Shown in pieces: positions 37,395 to 47,219 of a DNA stretch of 64,000 bases (position 1 is the first letter of the stretch; the number at the start of each line of letters is the position of its first letter). This DNA is from Verrucomicrobiota bacterium (GTDB lineage: Bacteria; Verrucomicrobiota; Verrucomicrobiia; Limisphaerales; JAHDYP01). The notes beneath the pieces are model-generated. The model worked only from the letters and a program-made list of their open reading frames with translations, searched no databases and was not told where the DNA came from. The position numbers and the translations under genes were made by a program. The DNA lies in assembly GCA_023383055.1 (NCBI GenBank), contig JAHDYP010000003.1, positions 1 to 64,000 of the forward strand, given 5' to 3'.

Positions 37395-38881
37395 TCAGTC
37401 CAGCAAGTGCTGGCGCAGGAAGAGGATCATGGCGAGGAACTGGTAATCGGCGTTGCGTTTTTTGGCGAAGCCATGCCCTTCGTCCCTGGCCATGAGGTAC
37501 CAGACCTGGCCGCCGGCCTCTCGGATAGCCTTGACCATCTGCTCGGATAGACGACCGCCACGCCGAGTTCGTTCAGGTAATAGTTGTTGCGCGCCTGAAA
37601 GACGGGCCGGGCCTGGGACTCCGGGCCGCCGTGAATGCTGACCAGGACCGGCCGTGGCCCGGGGAATTTGGCCGGGTCAGGGTGGTAAACGAAGGCGGAC
37701 ACCGTGCGTCCGTCGAAGCTCGGGAAACGGATCAGGTGGGGCTCGACGAACGCGGCGGGATTCAGTCCGCCGGATTCGCTTTCGGTCCAGCGGTGGAGCC
37801 GTCCGGTTTTCACCTCGAGCGAGTAGGTGTCGCCGGGGGATTGGGCGGCGCTCAGGGTGAAGCCGATTTCGCGGCCGGCGGGGTGCCATTTCAAGCCGCC
37901 GATGACACTGGCGGGCAGCTTGGGGGATTTGAACTCCCGGCGTCGGTTCAGGTCATAGAAGCGGAGGACACTCGATCCGTCTTCGTTGGTCACGAAGGCC
38001 ACCCGCTTGCCATCGGGCGAGACTTCGAAGTCCTCGACGTCCCACGGAAGGTGACGAGTCAAGGGTTGGATTTGACCGGAGATCGGGTCGAGTTGGGCGA
38101 GCTGAAGGAACTCCGAATTCAGGTCGGTGCTCACCACGATGGAGCGGGCGTCGAGGGCAAACCGGGCCTTGGCATAAGCGACTTTGTCCGGGGTGTCGGA
38201 GGTCAGTCGGCGCGAGTTGCCCGAGGCCAGTTCCACGAGGTGGAGATGGCTTTCGTTGATGGAAAGGTATTCGAGGACCAGGAGTTGGTTTTCGTCGGGT
38301 GACCAGTCGGCCACCGACCAGCCGCCACCGGCCATTTCGCGGACGAGGCGGGACGAGGCAGGCTGGGCAGGGTCCTGGAGGTAGAGGTCGTTGTCGCGGC
38401 CGTTGCGGCGGGTCGAGGTATAGGCGATCCAGCGGCCTGAGGGAGACCAGAGGGGGCCCGTGTTGCGCGAGCGACCGTCGGTAAGCAGGGTGATCCGGCC
38501 GTCGGCCAGATCATAACGATAGAGCTGGTAGAACTCGCCGCCGCCGGTGTCCTGCTCGAACACGAGGCATTCGCCGATGCGCGGTTGGAACGAGCCAGAG
38601 CGGACGGGTTCCGGCAGGAAGGTCAGTTGTTTGCGCATGCCGCCGGGCTGGGCGACGAGGTGCAGTTGGGAGACGTCGGCAAACCGGGTGGCCACCAGGA
38701 GCGCGCGTTCTTGCGGGTGCCAATCCTGGAACGAGGCGGCGCGGAATTCGAGGTAGCGGCTGGCGTCGGCGCGGAGGGTTGCGGGGATTTCGGGGATGCC
38801 CTCGGCCACGAGGTTGTCGGGGACGGCGGCCTGGGCGTTCAGGATTAATCCAGAGAGACAAAGCCAGCGAACGATTGTCAT
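37395..38881 (-). pseudogene. S9-family serine peptidase with internal out-of-frame deletion removing the catalytic Ser/Asp region
   Basis: N-terminal WD40-like propeller intact (MTIVRWLCL... to VSIHGGPESQARPVFQARNNYYLNELGVAVVYP); then a shifted frame encodes EQMVKAIREAGGQVWYLMARDEGHGFAKKRNADYQFLAMILFLRQHLLD, the expected C-terminus; no G-x-S-x-G segment between. Confidence 0.88.
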
Positions 38882-38971
38882 GAAGCGGGAGTCTGCCCGA
38901 AACCCGGGGTCGCCGCAATCCATAGCCTCCGGCGTTGCGCGGATTACGGGTTGGGGGTTATGTTGGTCGGC

Positions 38972-39370
38972 ATGAAAGTGAGCAAACTGCTGCATACGCG
39001 CTATCGGGTGGATGACCTTGCGCGGACGGTGAAGTTCTACCGGGAAGTCCTGGGTCTTGAGGAAGTGCGCCGGCACAAGTCGCCGCGGGGTTCTGAGTTG
39101 GTCTTTCTCAAAGCGCCGGCGAGCGAGGAACTCATTGAGATTTGCTCTTTCCCGGCGAGCGGGCCGGTGCAGGTGCAGCCGGACCTCACGCATCTGGCGT
39201 TTGAAGTGGAGGATCTGGCCCGGTTCGAAGAGCATCTTCATGCCCTGGGCCTGAAGTACTCCGACGGCCCGCATCTGAAGGAAGATGGCAGCGGGTTCGC
39301 GTTCATCGACGCGCCGGAAGGCTATGAGATCGAGTTGATGCAGCGGGGGCGCGCCGGCGAGGGTTACTAG
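38972..39370 (+). CDS. VOC-family (glyoxalase/lactoylglutathione lyase-like) protein
   Basis: LLHTRYRVDDLARTVKFYREVLGLEEVRRH...DLTHLAFEVEDL...FIDAPEGYEIELMQR. Confidence 0.92.
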   Translation: MKVSKLLHTRYRVDDLARTVKFYREVLGLEEVRRHKSPRGSELVFLKAPASEELIEICSFPASGPVQVQPDLTHLAFEVEDLARFEEHLHALGLKYSDGPHLKEDGSGFAFIDAPEGYEIELMQRGRAGEGY

Positions 39371-39418
39371 CCCGCACCTCCGGGCACTGCCGCATTCATC
39401 GCTGCGGGACGAAACCGA

Positions 39419-40795
39419 TCATCCGATCGCGGTCAGGACGGCGTAGTTCTTTTTGCCTTTGCGCAGCAGCAGGTATTTGCCAAACAGCAGGTCCTGGCAG
39501 GAGACGGCGCGCTGGGTGTCGGTCTCCCGGATATTGCTCAGGTAAACGCCGCCGCCTTCGAGGTCCTTTCGGGCCTGGCCTTTGGAGGAGGCCAGTTCCG
39601 CGGTGACCAGCAGTTCCACCAGGGACGTTCCGGCGCCATCCAACCGGGAGCGTTCGAGTTCCTTGGTGGGCACTTCGCCGAGGAGTTCGGTGAAGGTGGA
39701 CTCCGAGATGCCTTCGAGTGTGCCGCCGAACAGGATCTCGCTGGCGCGTTGGGCCTCGAGGGCGGCGTCCGCGCCATGGACGAGGTGGGTGACCGCCCGG
39801 GCGAGGGCGCGATGAGCTTCGCGCGCGCCGGGGTCGGCGGTGAGTCTGGCTTCGAGATCAGCGATTTGCTCCTGAGAAAGGAAGGTGAAGAACTTGAGGT
39901 AACGAATGACATCGCGGTCGTCCGTCCGGATCCAGAACTGATAGAACTTGTAGACGCTGGTTTTGGCGGGATCGAGCCAGATGGCGCCGGCGACGGTCTT
40001 GCCGAACTTGGAGCCGTCGGCATTGGTGATGAGGGGCAGGGTGAGTCCGTAGACCGATTGACCGAGTTTTTTGCGGCAGAGATCGATGCCGGCGGTGATG
40101 TTGCCCCATTGGTCGCTGCCGCCGATCTGGAGCTCGCAGTTGTAGTCGCGGCAAAGGACCATGAAATCGTAGGCCTGCAGCAACATGTAGCTGAACTCGG
40201 TGTAGCTGATCCCGGTTTCACGGTCCTCCATGCGGGCGCGGACGCTCTCCTTGGCGACCATCATGTTGACCGAGAAATGCTTTCCGATGTCGCGCAGGAA
40301 ATCGAGGAGGGTTACCCCGGCGGTCCAATCGGCGTTATCCACCAGGCGGGCCGGGTTGACGGTGGTCTCGAAGTCGAGCAACCGCGACAATTGGGCTTTG
40401 ACGCGGGCGATATTGTGATTGAGGAGCTCGCGGGTGGGCAACTGGCGTTCGGCGTTCTTGCCGCTGGGATCGCCGATCAGTCCGGTGGCGCCGCCGGCGA
40501 GGGCGATCGGCCGATGGCCGAACAATTGGAAACGCCGGAGGCCCAGCAGCGGCACCAGGTTGCCCACATGCAGGCTGTCGGCGGTCGGATCGAACCCGCA
40601 GTAGAGGGTGAAGTTCTTGTCGGCATCGACAAAGCTGCGGCGTTCGGACGGGTCGATGCCCGGGAAGAGCCGGAACGTGGTGTCGTAGTCCTCCGGCAAC
40701 GTGGGGCGGTCGCCGGTGGCGGGACCGCCCGGGCGGGCGAGAAACGTTCGGTCGGCCGTCAATCCGCGCCACTCCAGTTCGTCAAATATGTTCAT
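39419..40795 (-). CDS. tyrS: Tyrosyl-tRNA synthetase
   Basis: LYCGFDPTADSLHVGNLVPLLGL; QIGGSDQWGNITAGIDL; GSKFGKT; C-terminal S4-like domain. Confidence 0.96.
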   Translation of the reverse strand: MNIFDELEWRGLTADRTFLARPGGPATGDRPTLPEDYDTTFRLFPGIDPSERRSFVDADKNFTLYCGFDPTADSLHVGNLVPLLGLRRFQLFGHRPIALAGGATGLIGDPSGKNAERQLPTRELLNHNIARVKAQLSRLLDFETTVNPARLVDNADWTAGVTLLDFLRDIGKHFSVNMMVAKESVRARMEDRETGISYTEFSYMLLQAYDFMVLCRDYNCELQIGGSDQWGNITAGIDLCRKKLGQSVYGLTLPLITNADGSKFGKTVAGAIWLDPAKTSVYKFYQFWIRTDDRDVIRYLKFFTFLSQEQIADLEARLTADPGAREAHRALARAVTHLVHGADAALEAQRASEILFGGTLEGISESTFTELLGEVPTKELERSRLDGAGTSLVELLVTAELASSKGQARKDLEGGGVYLSNIRETDTQRAVSCQDLLFGKYLLLRKGKKNYAVLTAIG

Positions 40796-40818
40796 TCGAG
40801 GTCGGAGTTATCGCCGGT

Positions 40819-42261
40819 TCAGCCGGGGCGAACAAGGGGATTTTGGGTATGCAAACCGGCCATGACCCAGCGGCGGGCGAGCCAGAGGCCAATGGGGGAG
40901 AGCATGGCGATGCAGCCGTAGATAAACCACAGGGTGCCGGTTTGGAGTTCGGGTTGCGGTGTGTTGGCGGGGACATAGCTGGCGAGCATCATGCCGGAGT
41001 AGAGCCCGGTGGTGCCTTTGGCGAGCAGCCACGGCACATTGGCCAGGCCCATATACTGGGCGACGCGGCCCTCGGGCGCCAGTTCGGAGGCGTACTCGAG
41101 GAAGCGGGCGGACCAGAGGGCTTCGCCGATCGAGAATATAACGAAGTAGGTGATGAGCAGGCTGAGGTTGGGGCCGAAGCAGAGGAGGAAGGTGGGGGTG
41201 GCGGAGACGAACGAACCGATGACCATCATGCGGTAGACGTTGATGTGCCGGGTCAGGGCGGTGGCGAGGGGCACACCGATGAAGATGATCAGCGGGTTGA
41301 TCCAGTTGACGAGCCATTCCATGCGGTCGGCGATCCCCTCCGGGTAAGCGCGCAGGATGTATTGGGGCATCGTCAGCCACTGGTGGGCGAACAAGGTCCG
41401 GACCGGCAGCAGCATGAAAATGAAGAAAATGAACCGCGGATTGGTGAACGGGCCCTCGGCGAAATAACGCCGGAGGCGCGCGCCCAGAGGGGTCTGGTCG
41501 GCCTTGCGCATTTCCTCGGCGCGGTCGGGGCGGAGTTTGTCGGCTTCGACCCGCCGGTTCATGAGCAGGAGAAACCAACCCAGGGTGAAGGCGGTAATGC
41601 CGGTGCAGACCCAGTTAACGGCCTGAACCCCGGTGCCGGTCAGGCCGGCCAGAGATTCCATCAGCGGGCTGGTGCTGGCGTCGACGGTTCCGTCTTTGAT
41701 CCTTTGAACCGCGGGTCGAATCCAGGAGGAGAGGGCGCCTACGCCGACGATGCCCAGGTTCATGATGGCATAGATGAGACCGTAGCCCATGGAGCTCGTG
41801 CGGCTGTCGGTGTATTGCTTGACCCCCGAGTAGCAGACGGGTTGGAGGATACCGGAGCCGGAAGCGACAATGACGAGCGATCCAATGATGGCGACGGCGA
41901 CGAGGGTGCCGTCCGGGAGGTTGGCCGCGCCGCTGTAGAGCACCCGCCCCAGCGTGCTGATGAGCAGGGCAAAGAGCACGGCGCGCCGGAGGCCGAACGA
42001 CTCGGCGTAACTGCCGACGCCGAGCATGAAGAGGGTGACGAGCATGGTGAACAGCGAGACGGTGAGGCCGGACCACTGGTCGCTCCAACCCAGATCGGTC
42101 GAGAGATACGTGGTCATCAAGGTGAGGATGCCGAAATAAGCCATTGATTCGACGACGAAGGCGCCGACCACAAACCAGAAGGCGCGGGGCAGCCGGGCCA
42201 GGCTGGAGAAGGCGTCAAGGAAACCGGCGGGCTTGGCCGGCAACGGTGAAGGTGTGGTCAT
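40819..42261 (-). CDS. MFS transporter (peptide/POT-like)
   Basis: 12-TM-like sequence; FWFVVGAFVVESMAYFGILTLMTTYLSTDLGWSDQWSG; next to oppDF. Confidence 0.85.
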   Translation of the reverse strand: MTTPSPLPAKPAGFLDAFSSLARLPRAFWFVVGAFVVESMAYFGILTLMTTYLSTDLGWSDQWSGLTVSLFTMLVTLFMLGVGSYAESFGLRRAVLFALLISTLGRVLYSGAANLPDGTLVAVAIIGSLVIVASGSGILQPVCYSGVKQYTDSRTSSMGYGLIYAIMNLGIVGVGALSSWIRPAVQRIKDGTVDASTSPLMESLAGLTGTGVQAVNWVCTGITAFTLGWFLLLMNRRVEADKLRPDRAEEMRKADQTPLGARLRRYFAEGPFTNPRFIFFIFMLLPVRTLFAHQWLTMPQYILRAYPEGIADRMEWLVNWINPLIIFIGVPLATALTRHINVYRMMVIGSFVSATPTFLLCFGPNLSLLITYFVIFSIGEALWSARFLEYASELAPEGRVAQYMGLANVPWLLAKGTTGLYSGMMLASYVPANTPQPELQTGTLWFIYGCIAMLSPIGLWLARRWVMAGLHTQNPLVRPG

Positions 42262-42331
42262 GCGGGGGGCATTTAAGCGGGTCGGTTCCGTGGCGGCAAC
42301 TGCGGTGTGGACGCCTCTTGGGGGCTGGGGG

Positions 42332-43297
42332 TCATTTGGCTAGGTGACAGGAGACCCAGTGTTGGGGGAGGATTTCGCGCGGCACGGGCGGTTCGTAGCG
42401 GCAGCGCGATTCGGCGAGCGGGCAGCGGGGATGGAACGGGCAACCCTTGGGCGGGTGGATGGGTGAGGGGACATCGCCGCCCAGCACGATCCGAGTTCGT
42501 CGGGTGAGGGGGTCGAGGGCCGGCACGGCTGAGATCAGCGCCTGGGTATAGGGATGGCGGGGCAGGCGAGTGACGGATCGGGCGGAGCCGGTTTCGATGA
42601 TATTTCCAAGGTACATCACCGCGATTCGATGGCTGAAATGTTCGACCACGGCGAGATCGTGGGCGATGAAGAGATAAGCCAGGCCGCGTTGTTCCTGCAG
42701 ATCGTGCAGGAGGTTGACCACCTGGGCCTGGACCGAGACATCCAGCGCACTCACCGGTTCGTCGCAAACGATGAAACGCGGTTCGACGGCCAGGGCGCGG
42801 GCGATGCCGATGCGCTGGCGCTGGCCGCCGCTGAATTCGTGCGGGTAACGGTTCCGGTGATCCGGATGGAGCCCGACGTCGGTCAGGAGCTGGCCTATCC
42901 GTTCGCGCCGGGCTTTGCGGCCGCGGACGATCTGGTGGATTTCGAGGGCTTCACCGACGATGGATTCGATGGTCAAGCGCGGATCGAGGGCGCTGGCGGG
43001 GTCCTGGAAGATCATTTGGAGCTTTCGGCGCTGCTGGCGCAAGGCTTTGCCCTCGAGGGTCAGGAGGTCGATGCCATTGAAACGGATGCGGCCGGCGGTG
43101 GGATTGACCAACCGGACGAGGGCGCGGCCGAGGGTGGATTTGCCGCAGCCGCTTTCGCCCACCAAGCCCAGGGTTTCTCCTGGGGCGAGTTCGAGGTTCA
43201 CGCCGTCGACGGCCTTGACGAACTCGATCGGTTTGCGGAACCAGCCGCGTTCGACCGGGAAATGAACCTGGAGATCGGTGACTTCGAGGAGTTTCAC
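42332..43297 (-). CDS. oppF: Oligopeptide/dipeptide ABC transporter ATP-binding protein (OppF/DppF-like)
   Basis: GTG start at 43297 overlapping upstream [61 protein letters not shown]. Confidence 0.9.
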   Translation of the reverse strand: MKLLEVTDLQVHFPVERGWFRKPIEFVKAVDGVNLELAPGETLGLVGESGCGKSTLGRALVRLVNPTAGRIRFNGIDLLTLEGKALRQQRRKLQMIFQDPASALDPRLTIESIVGEALEIHQIVRGRKARRERIGQLLTDVGLHPDHRNRYPHEFSGGQRQRIGIARALAVEPRFIVCDEPVSALDVSVQAQVVNLLHDLQEQRGLAYLFIAHDLAVVEHFSHRIAVMYLGNIIETGSARSVTRLPRHPYTQALISAVPALDPLTRRTRIVLGGDVPSPIHPPKGCPFHPRCPLAESRCRYEPPVPREILPQHWVSCHLAK

Positions 43298-44262
43298 GTG
43301 AAGGTCAGGGCGTAGGGGCAGCGGACCGTGCGGTTGAGGGACGCCGCTGGCAGTTCCACCGGTTCGATCTGTCGGCAATCGGGCTGGGCATGGGGGCATC
43401 GCGGATGGAAGCGGCATCCGGGCGGGACGTTGGGCAGGCTGGGAACCGAACCGGGTATGGCGGTGAGCCGCGCGCGATCCTTCCCGAGTTGCGGGACCGA
43501 GTTCAGGAGCAGCCGGGTGTAGGGGTGCAGGGGGGAGCGCAAGACTTCCGGAACCGGGCCGGTCTCGACAATCTGGCCGGCATACATAATGGCCACCCGG
43601 TCGGCCAGTTGGGCGACGAGGCCGAGATTGTGGGTGATGAGCAGGATGCTCATGCCGAATTCCTCGCTGAGATCGTCCAACAGTTCTAGGATTTGGGCCT
43701 GGATGGTCACGTCCAGCGCGGTGGTCGGCTCGTCCGCTACGAGCAATTTTGGGCGCGACGCCAGGGCCATGGCGATCATGACCCGCTGTTGCATGCCGCC
43801 CGAGAGTTGGTGCGGGTATTCCCGGCAGCGCCGTTCGGGCGCCGGGATCCCCACCCGCTCGAGCAGCCGGATCACTTCGGGCCGATCGGCGGCCTGGGGC
43901 CGATGCTGCCGCAGGGTTTCCCTGATCTGGGTTTCGATGCGGAGCACAGGATTCAGCGAGCTGCCGGGCTCCTGGAAGACGTAACTGACCACGCCGCCCC
44001 GCAGTTCACGCAGGGAACGGGGCGTCGCGGTGAGGACATCGCGGCCATCCAGCCGGATCTGGCCGCGGAGATAGCGGGCCGGTGGCGAAGGGAGGAGCCG
44101 GGCAATGGAAAGCGCGGTGATGCTCTTGCCGGAGCCGCTCTCCCCAACCAGTCCGAGGGTTTCGCCCTGGCTCAGCGAGAGCGAGAGGCCCTCGACCGCC
44201 GGCATGGCATTCGGTCCGGTCCCGAAGGCCAGAGTCAGATCTCGGATATCGAGCAGGAGCAT
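43294..44262 (-). CDS. oppD: Oligopeptide/dipeptide ABC transporter ATP-binding protein (OppD/DppD-like)
   Basis: In-frame ATG 44262; [60 protein letters not shown]. Confidence 0.9.
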   Translation of the reverse strand: MLLLDIRDLTLAFGTGPNAMPAVEGLSLSLSQGETLGLVGESGSGKSITALSIARLLPSPPARYLRGQIRLDGRDVLTATPRSLRELRGGVVSYVFQEPGSSLNPVLRIETQIRETLRQHRPQAADRPEVIRLLERVGIPAPERRCREYPHQLSGGMQQRVMIAMALASRPKLLVADEPTTALDVTIQAQILELLDDLSEEFGMSILLITHNLGLVAQLADRVAIMYAGQIVETGPVPEVLRSPLHPYTRLLLNSVPQLGKDRARLTAIPGSVPSLPNVPPGCRFHPRCPHAQPDCRQIEPVELPAASLNRTVRCPYALTFT

Positions 44263-44358
44263 GTGCGGGAACCAAAGCTTGCCCGGGCGACAGACACCGC
44301 GTACAAATAGCGGCATACGCGTGAACAGCAAACGGAAATCCTTCGTCTTATCGATACC

Positions 44359-45651
44359 ATGAAACACCTCAACCAGTCTCTCTCACGTCGTCATTTTCTC
44401 CGGCGAACCGCCGCGGTCGCCGGTGGTGTCACCGTTGGTTTGGGATTGCCGCAGATCCGGGTCCGCGCGGCGGCGGGCGGCGTTCGGGAGGGAGTGCGGG
44501 TCGGTTGCATTGCGGTAGGGAACCAAGGCAAGCCCCTGATGCTGCAGAACCACCAGAACGTGGTGGCGGTGTGTGACGTTGACCGGCTGCGGATGGAAGC
44601 CGCGAAGAAGGAGATCGAGGATCGCACCGGGCGCGCCTGCGCGGCGTACACGGATTACCGGCGGTTGCTCGAGAACCGGGAGGTGGACGCGGTCATTATT
44701 GCGACCCCGGATCACTGGCATGCGCTGCAGACGGTGCATGCCTGCCAGGCGGGCAAGGATGTCTATGTGGAAAAGCCCCTTTCGCTCGTGGTCCGGGAAG
44801 GCCGCATCATGGTCGACGTGGCCCGCGGCACCAAGCGCATTGTGCAGACCGGCAGCATGCAGCGGTCGGACGACAAATTCCGGCTGGCGTGCGAGCTGGT
44901 GCGATCCGGGCGGATCGGGAAGGTGCACACGGTGCGCGTGGGTCTGCCGGCGGTCAATTTCAATGTCGAACCGGTTCCGGACAGTGCTCCGCCCCCGGAG
45001 CTGGATTATGATCTTTGGCTGGGGCCGGCGCCCTGGCGGCCCTACAACAAGAACCATGTGCACTACAATTTCCGGTTCTTCTGGGATTATTCCGGCGGTC
45101 AGATGACGAACTGGGGCGCGCACCATCTGGATATTGCGCAGTGGGGGCTGGGCATGGATGAGAGTGGTCCGGTCGAGATTGAGGCCACGGCGAAGTTCGA
45201 CGCGCAGAAGCGCTATGAGGTGCCGGGCGAAAGCCTGGTGACCTATCGGTATGCCAACGGGGTGACGGTTTACTGCGATCAGGGGCCGGACCGCAAGATG
45301 GGAACGACCTTCGAGGGCGACCAGGGCACGATCTATGTCAACCGCGGCAAGCTGGAATCTGACCCGGCCGATATCATTACCACACCGCTCGGGGCGAACG
45401 ATGTGCGCTTATACGTTAGCAAGAACCACATCGACGATTGGTACGGATGCATCAAGAGCCGGAAGCTGCCGATATGCGATGTCGAGATCGGGCATCGTTC
45501 CGCCACGGTTTGTCACTTGGGCAGCCTGGCGATGCGGACGGGGCACAAGCTCACCTGGGATCCGAAGACCGAGAAGCTAAGCGGGAACGAAGCGGCAGCC
45601 CGGCTGTTGATGTACGAATACCGGGCGCCGTGGAAGCTGCCGGCCGCCTGA
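44359..45651 (+). CDS. Gfo/Idh/MocA-family oxidoreductase with Tat signal
   Basis: SRRHFLRRTAAVAGGVTVGLGLP twin-Arg signal; VYVEKPLSLVVREGRIMVDVA; WDYSGGQMTNWGAHHLDIAQWGLG. Confidence 0.93.
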   Translation: MKHLNQSLSRRHFLRRTAAVAGGVTVGLGLPQIRVRAAAGGVREGVRVGCIAVGNQGKPLMLQNHQNVVAVCDVDRLRMEAAKKEIEDRTGRACAAYTDYRRLLENREVDAVIIATPDHWHALQTVHACQAGKDVYVEKPLSLVVREGRIMVDVARGTKRIVQTGSMQRSDDKFRLACELVRSGRIGKVHTVRVGLPAVNFNVEPVPDSAPPPELDYDLWLGPAPWRPYNKNHVHYNFRFFWDYSGGQMTNWGAHHLDIAQWGLGMDESGPVEIEATAKFDAQKRYEVPGESLVTYRYANGVTVYCDQGPDRKMGTTFEGDQGTIYVNRGKLESDPADIITTPLGANDVRLYVSKNHIDDWYGCIKSRKLPICDVEIGHRSATVCHLGSLAMRTGHKLTWDPKTEKLSGNEAAARLLMYEYRAPWKLPAA

Positions 45652-45698
45652 CGCGTGCGGTCGGCCAACTTCGGATGATCCGCGATGCGGTGGCCGTA

Positions 45699-46988
45699 TC
45701 AGGCGGCCGCACTGATGGTTTTGGGTTCCGGTGATTTGACGAAGAAGGTCACGATCGCCGCAAGGACCAACAACACCGCCGAACAGTAGTAGGCGAAGGC
45801 GAAGGTCTGATAGGCATCGTAGACCCAGCCCGCCAGCAGCGAGAGCATGAATCCGCCCAGACCCCAGGCGGTGAAAACCAACCCGTAGTTAACGCCAAAG
45901 TTCTTCAGGCCATAAAAATCCTTCGTGATCGACGGGAACAGGGCCAGGTTCGCTCCGTAATTGGCGCCAATGAGGGCGGAAAGGACCGCGAGAATCACGG
46001 GCGAACCCAGGGCGTTGTCGGCGCCCGCCCGCGAGAGCATCAGGATCAGGACGGCCTGCATCATGAAACAGGCGAACAACGTGGCCTTCCGGCCAATCTT
46101 GTCGGAGACCACCCCGGCCACCACGCGGCCGGCGCCATTGCCGATCGCCAGGACCGCCACCAGCACAAAGCCCAGTTGCACATCGGCCTGGACCTGCGCC
46201 ATCTTCGCCAGCTTCGAGATGATCATCAACCCCGCCCCGGCGCCACAAACATACATGAACCAGAGCACGTAGAACTGCCAGGTCCGGAGCACTTCTCCGG
46301 GGGTGAAATCGGCTCGTTTCGTGGCGGCTCCCGGTTTGGGCGCGGCGGTGCCGGCAGGCACATAACCTTTGGGGGGCGCCTTCAGGATCTGGGCCAGGGC
46401 GACGACCACGATCAGGAACCCGATCCCGAGCGACAGCATCGTTGTGGGCACGCCAAAATGCTTGATCAGGCTGGAGGCCAACGGCGCGGCGTAGACGCTG
46501 GCCAGGCCGAAGCCGGCCACCACCAGGCCGGCTATCAGGCCGGTCCGCGCCGCCGGGAACCATTTGACCGCCGGGGGCGTGGTCGAGGCGTAACCGAAGC
46601 CGATGCCGGCACCGGCCAGGAGTCCGAAACCGATGATATAGCCCAGAGAAGAGGTGGTCAGGCTGGCGATGATCATGCCAAGCCCAACGAGCACGCCGCC
46701 GATCGTGGCCACGACCCGGGGACCGATCCGGTCCTGCATCCGCCCGGCCGGCACCATCACGAGCGAAAAGACCAGGCAGGCCACAGAATAGGGCCAGGAC
46801 TTGCCCGCTTCGGACCACCCCCACTCGGCGGGGATACTCTTGCTGACCACGCTCCAGGAGTACAGTACGCCAAGGGCCAGATTGATGCCGATACCGGCAA
46901 AAGCAACCTGCCAGCCGCGATTCAACGCGGGCGTCGGAGGCGAGGGTTCAAGCGTGCGTGTCTTGGGGGTATCGGAGGGGTTTGGCAT
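45699..46988 (-). CDS. MFS transporter, OFA (oxalate/formate antiporter)-like
   Basis: NRGWQVAFAGIGINLALGVLYSWSVVSKSIPAEWGWSEAGKSWPYSVACLVFSLVMVPAGRMQDRIGPR. Confidence 0.88.
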   Translation of the reverse strand: MPNPSDTPKTRTLEPSPPTPALNRGWQVAFAGIGINLALGVLYSWSVVSKSIPAEWGWSEAGKSWPYSVACLVFSLVMVPAGRMQDRIGPRVVATIGGVLVGLGMIIASLTTSSLGYIIGFGLLAGAGIGFGYASTTPPAVKWFPAARTGLIAGLVVAGFGLASVYAAPLASSLIKHFGVPTTMLSLGIGFLIVVVALAQILKAPPKGYVPAGTAAPKPGAATKRADFTPGEVLRTWQFYVLWFMYVCGAGAGLMIISKLAKMAQVQADVQLGFVLVAVLAIGNGAGRVVAGVVSDKIGRKATLFACFMMQAVLILMLSRAGADNALGSPVILAVLSALIGANYGANLALFPSITKDFYGLKNFGVNYGLVFTAWGLGGFMLSLLAGWVYDAYQTFAFAYYCSAVLLVLAAIVTFFVKSPEPKTISAAA

Positions 46989-47219
46989 CTTTGGTTTCTC
47001 GCATGGAGGGTGACGCGCTCACCGCGATCGAAACGGGCAGTTCGCTGGGCTACATGACGATTACGGTGGCTTAAGGGAACGGGCGCGAGGTTAAGAAATC
47101 TCGCCGAGGTTTGTCCACCCAGAAATTGGATTAAGCCCGGGGACGAGTCTGCATCCAGGGAGGCGGAAAGCATATTTTCATTGAGCAGGTGCGGGGGATC
47201 GTTGTCTTATGCAGGGACA

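Noticed and set aside
44359-45651. Possible specialised carbohydrate cluster around the Gfo/Idh/MocA gene
   Set aside because: No further sugar-catabolic genes adjacent; such Tat-exported oxidoreductases are commonly scattered in this phylum.
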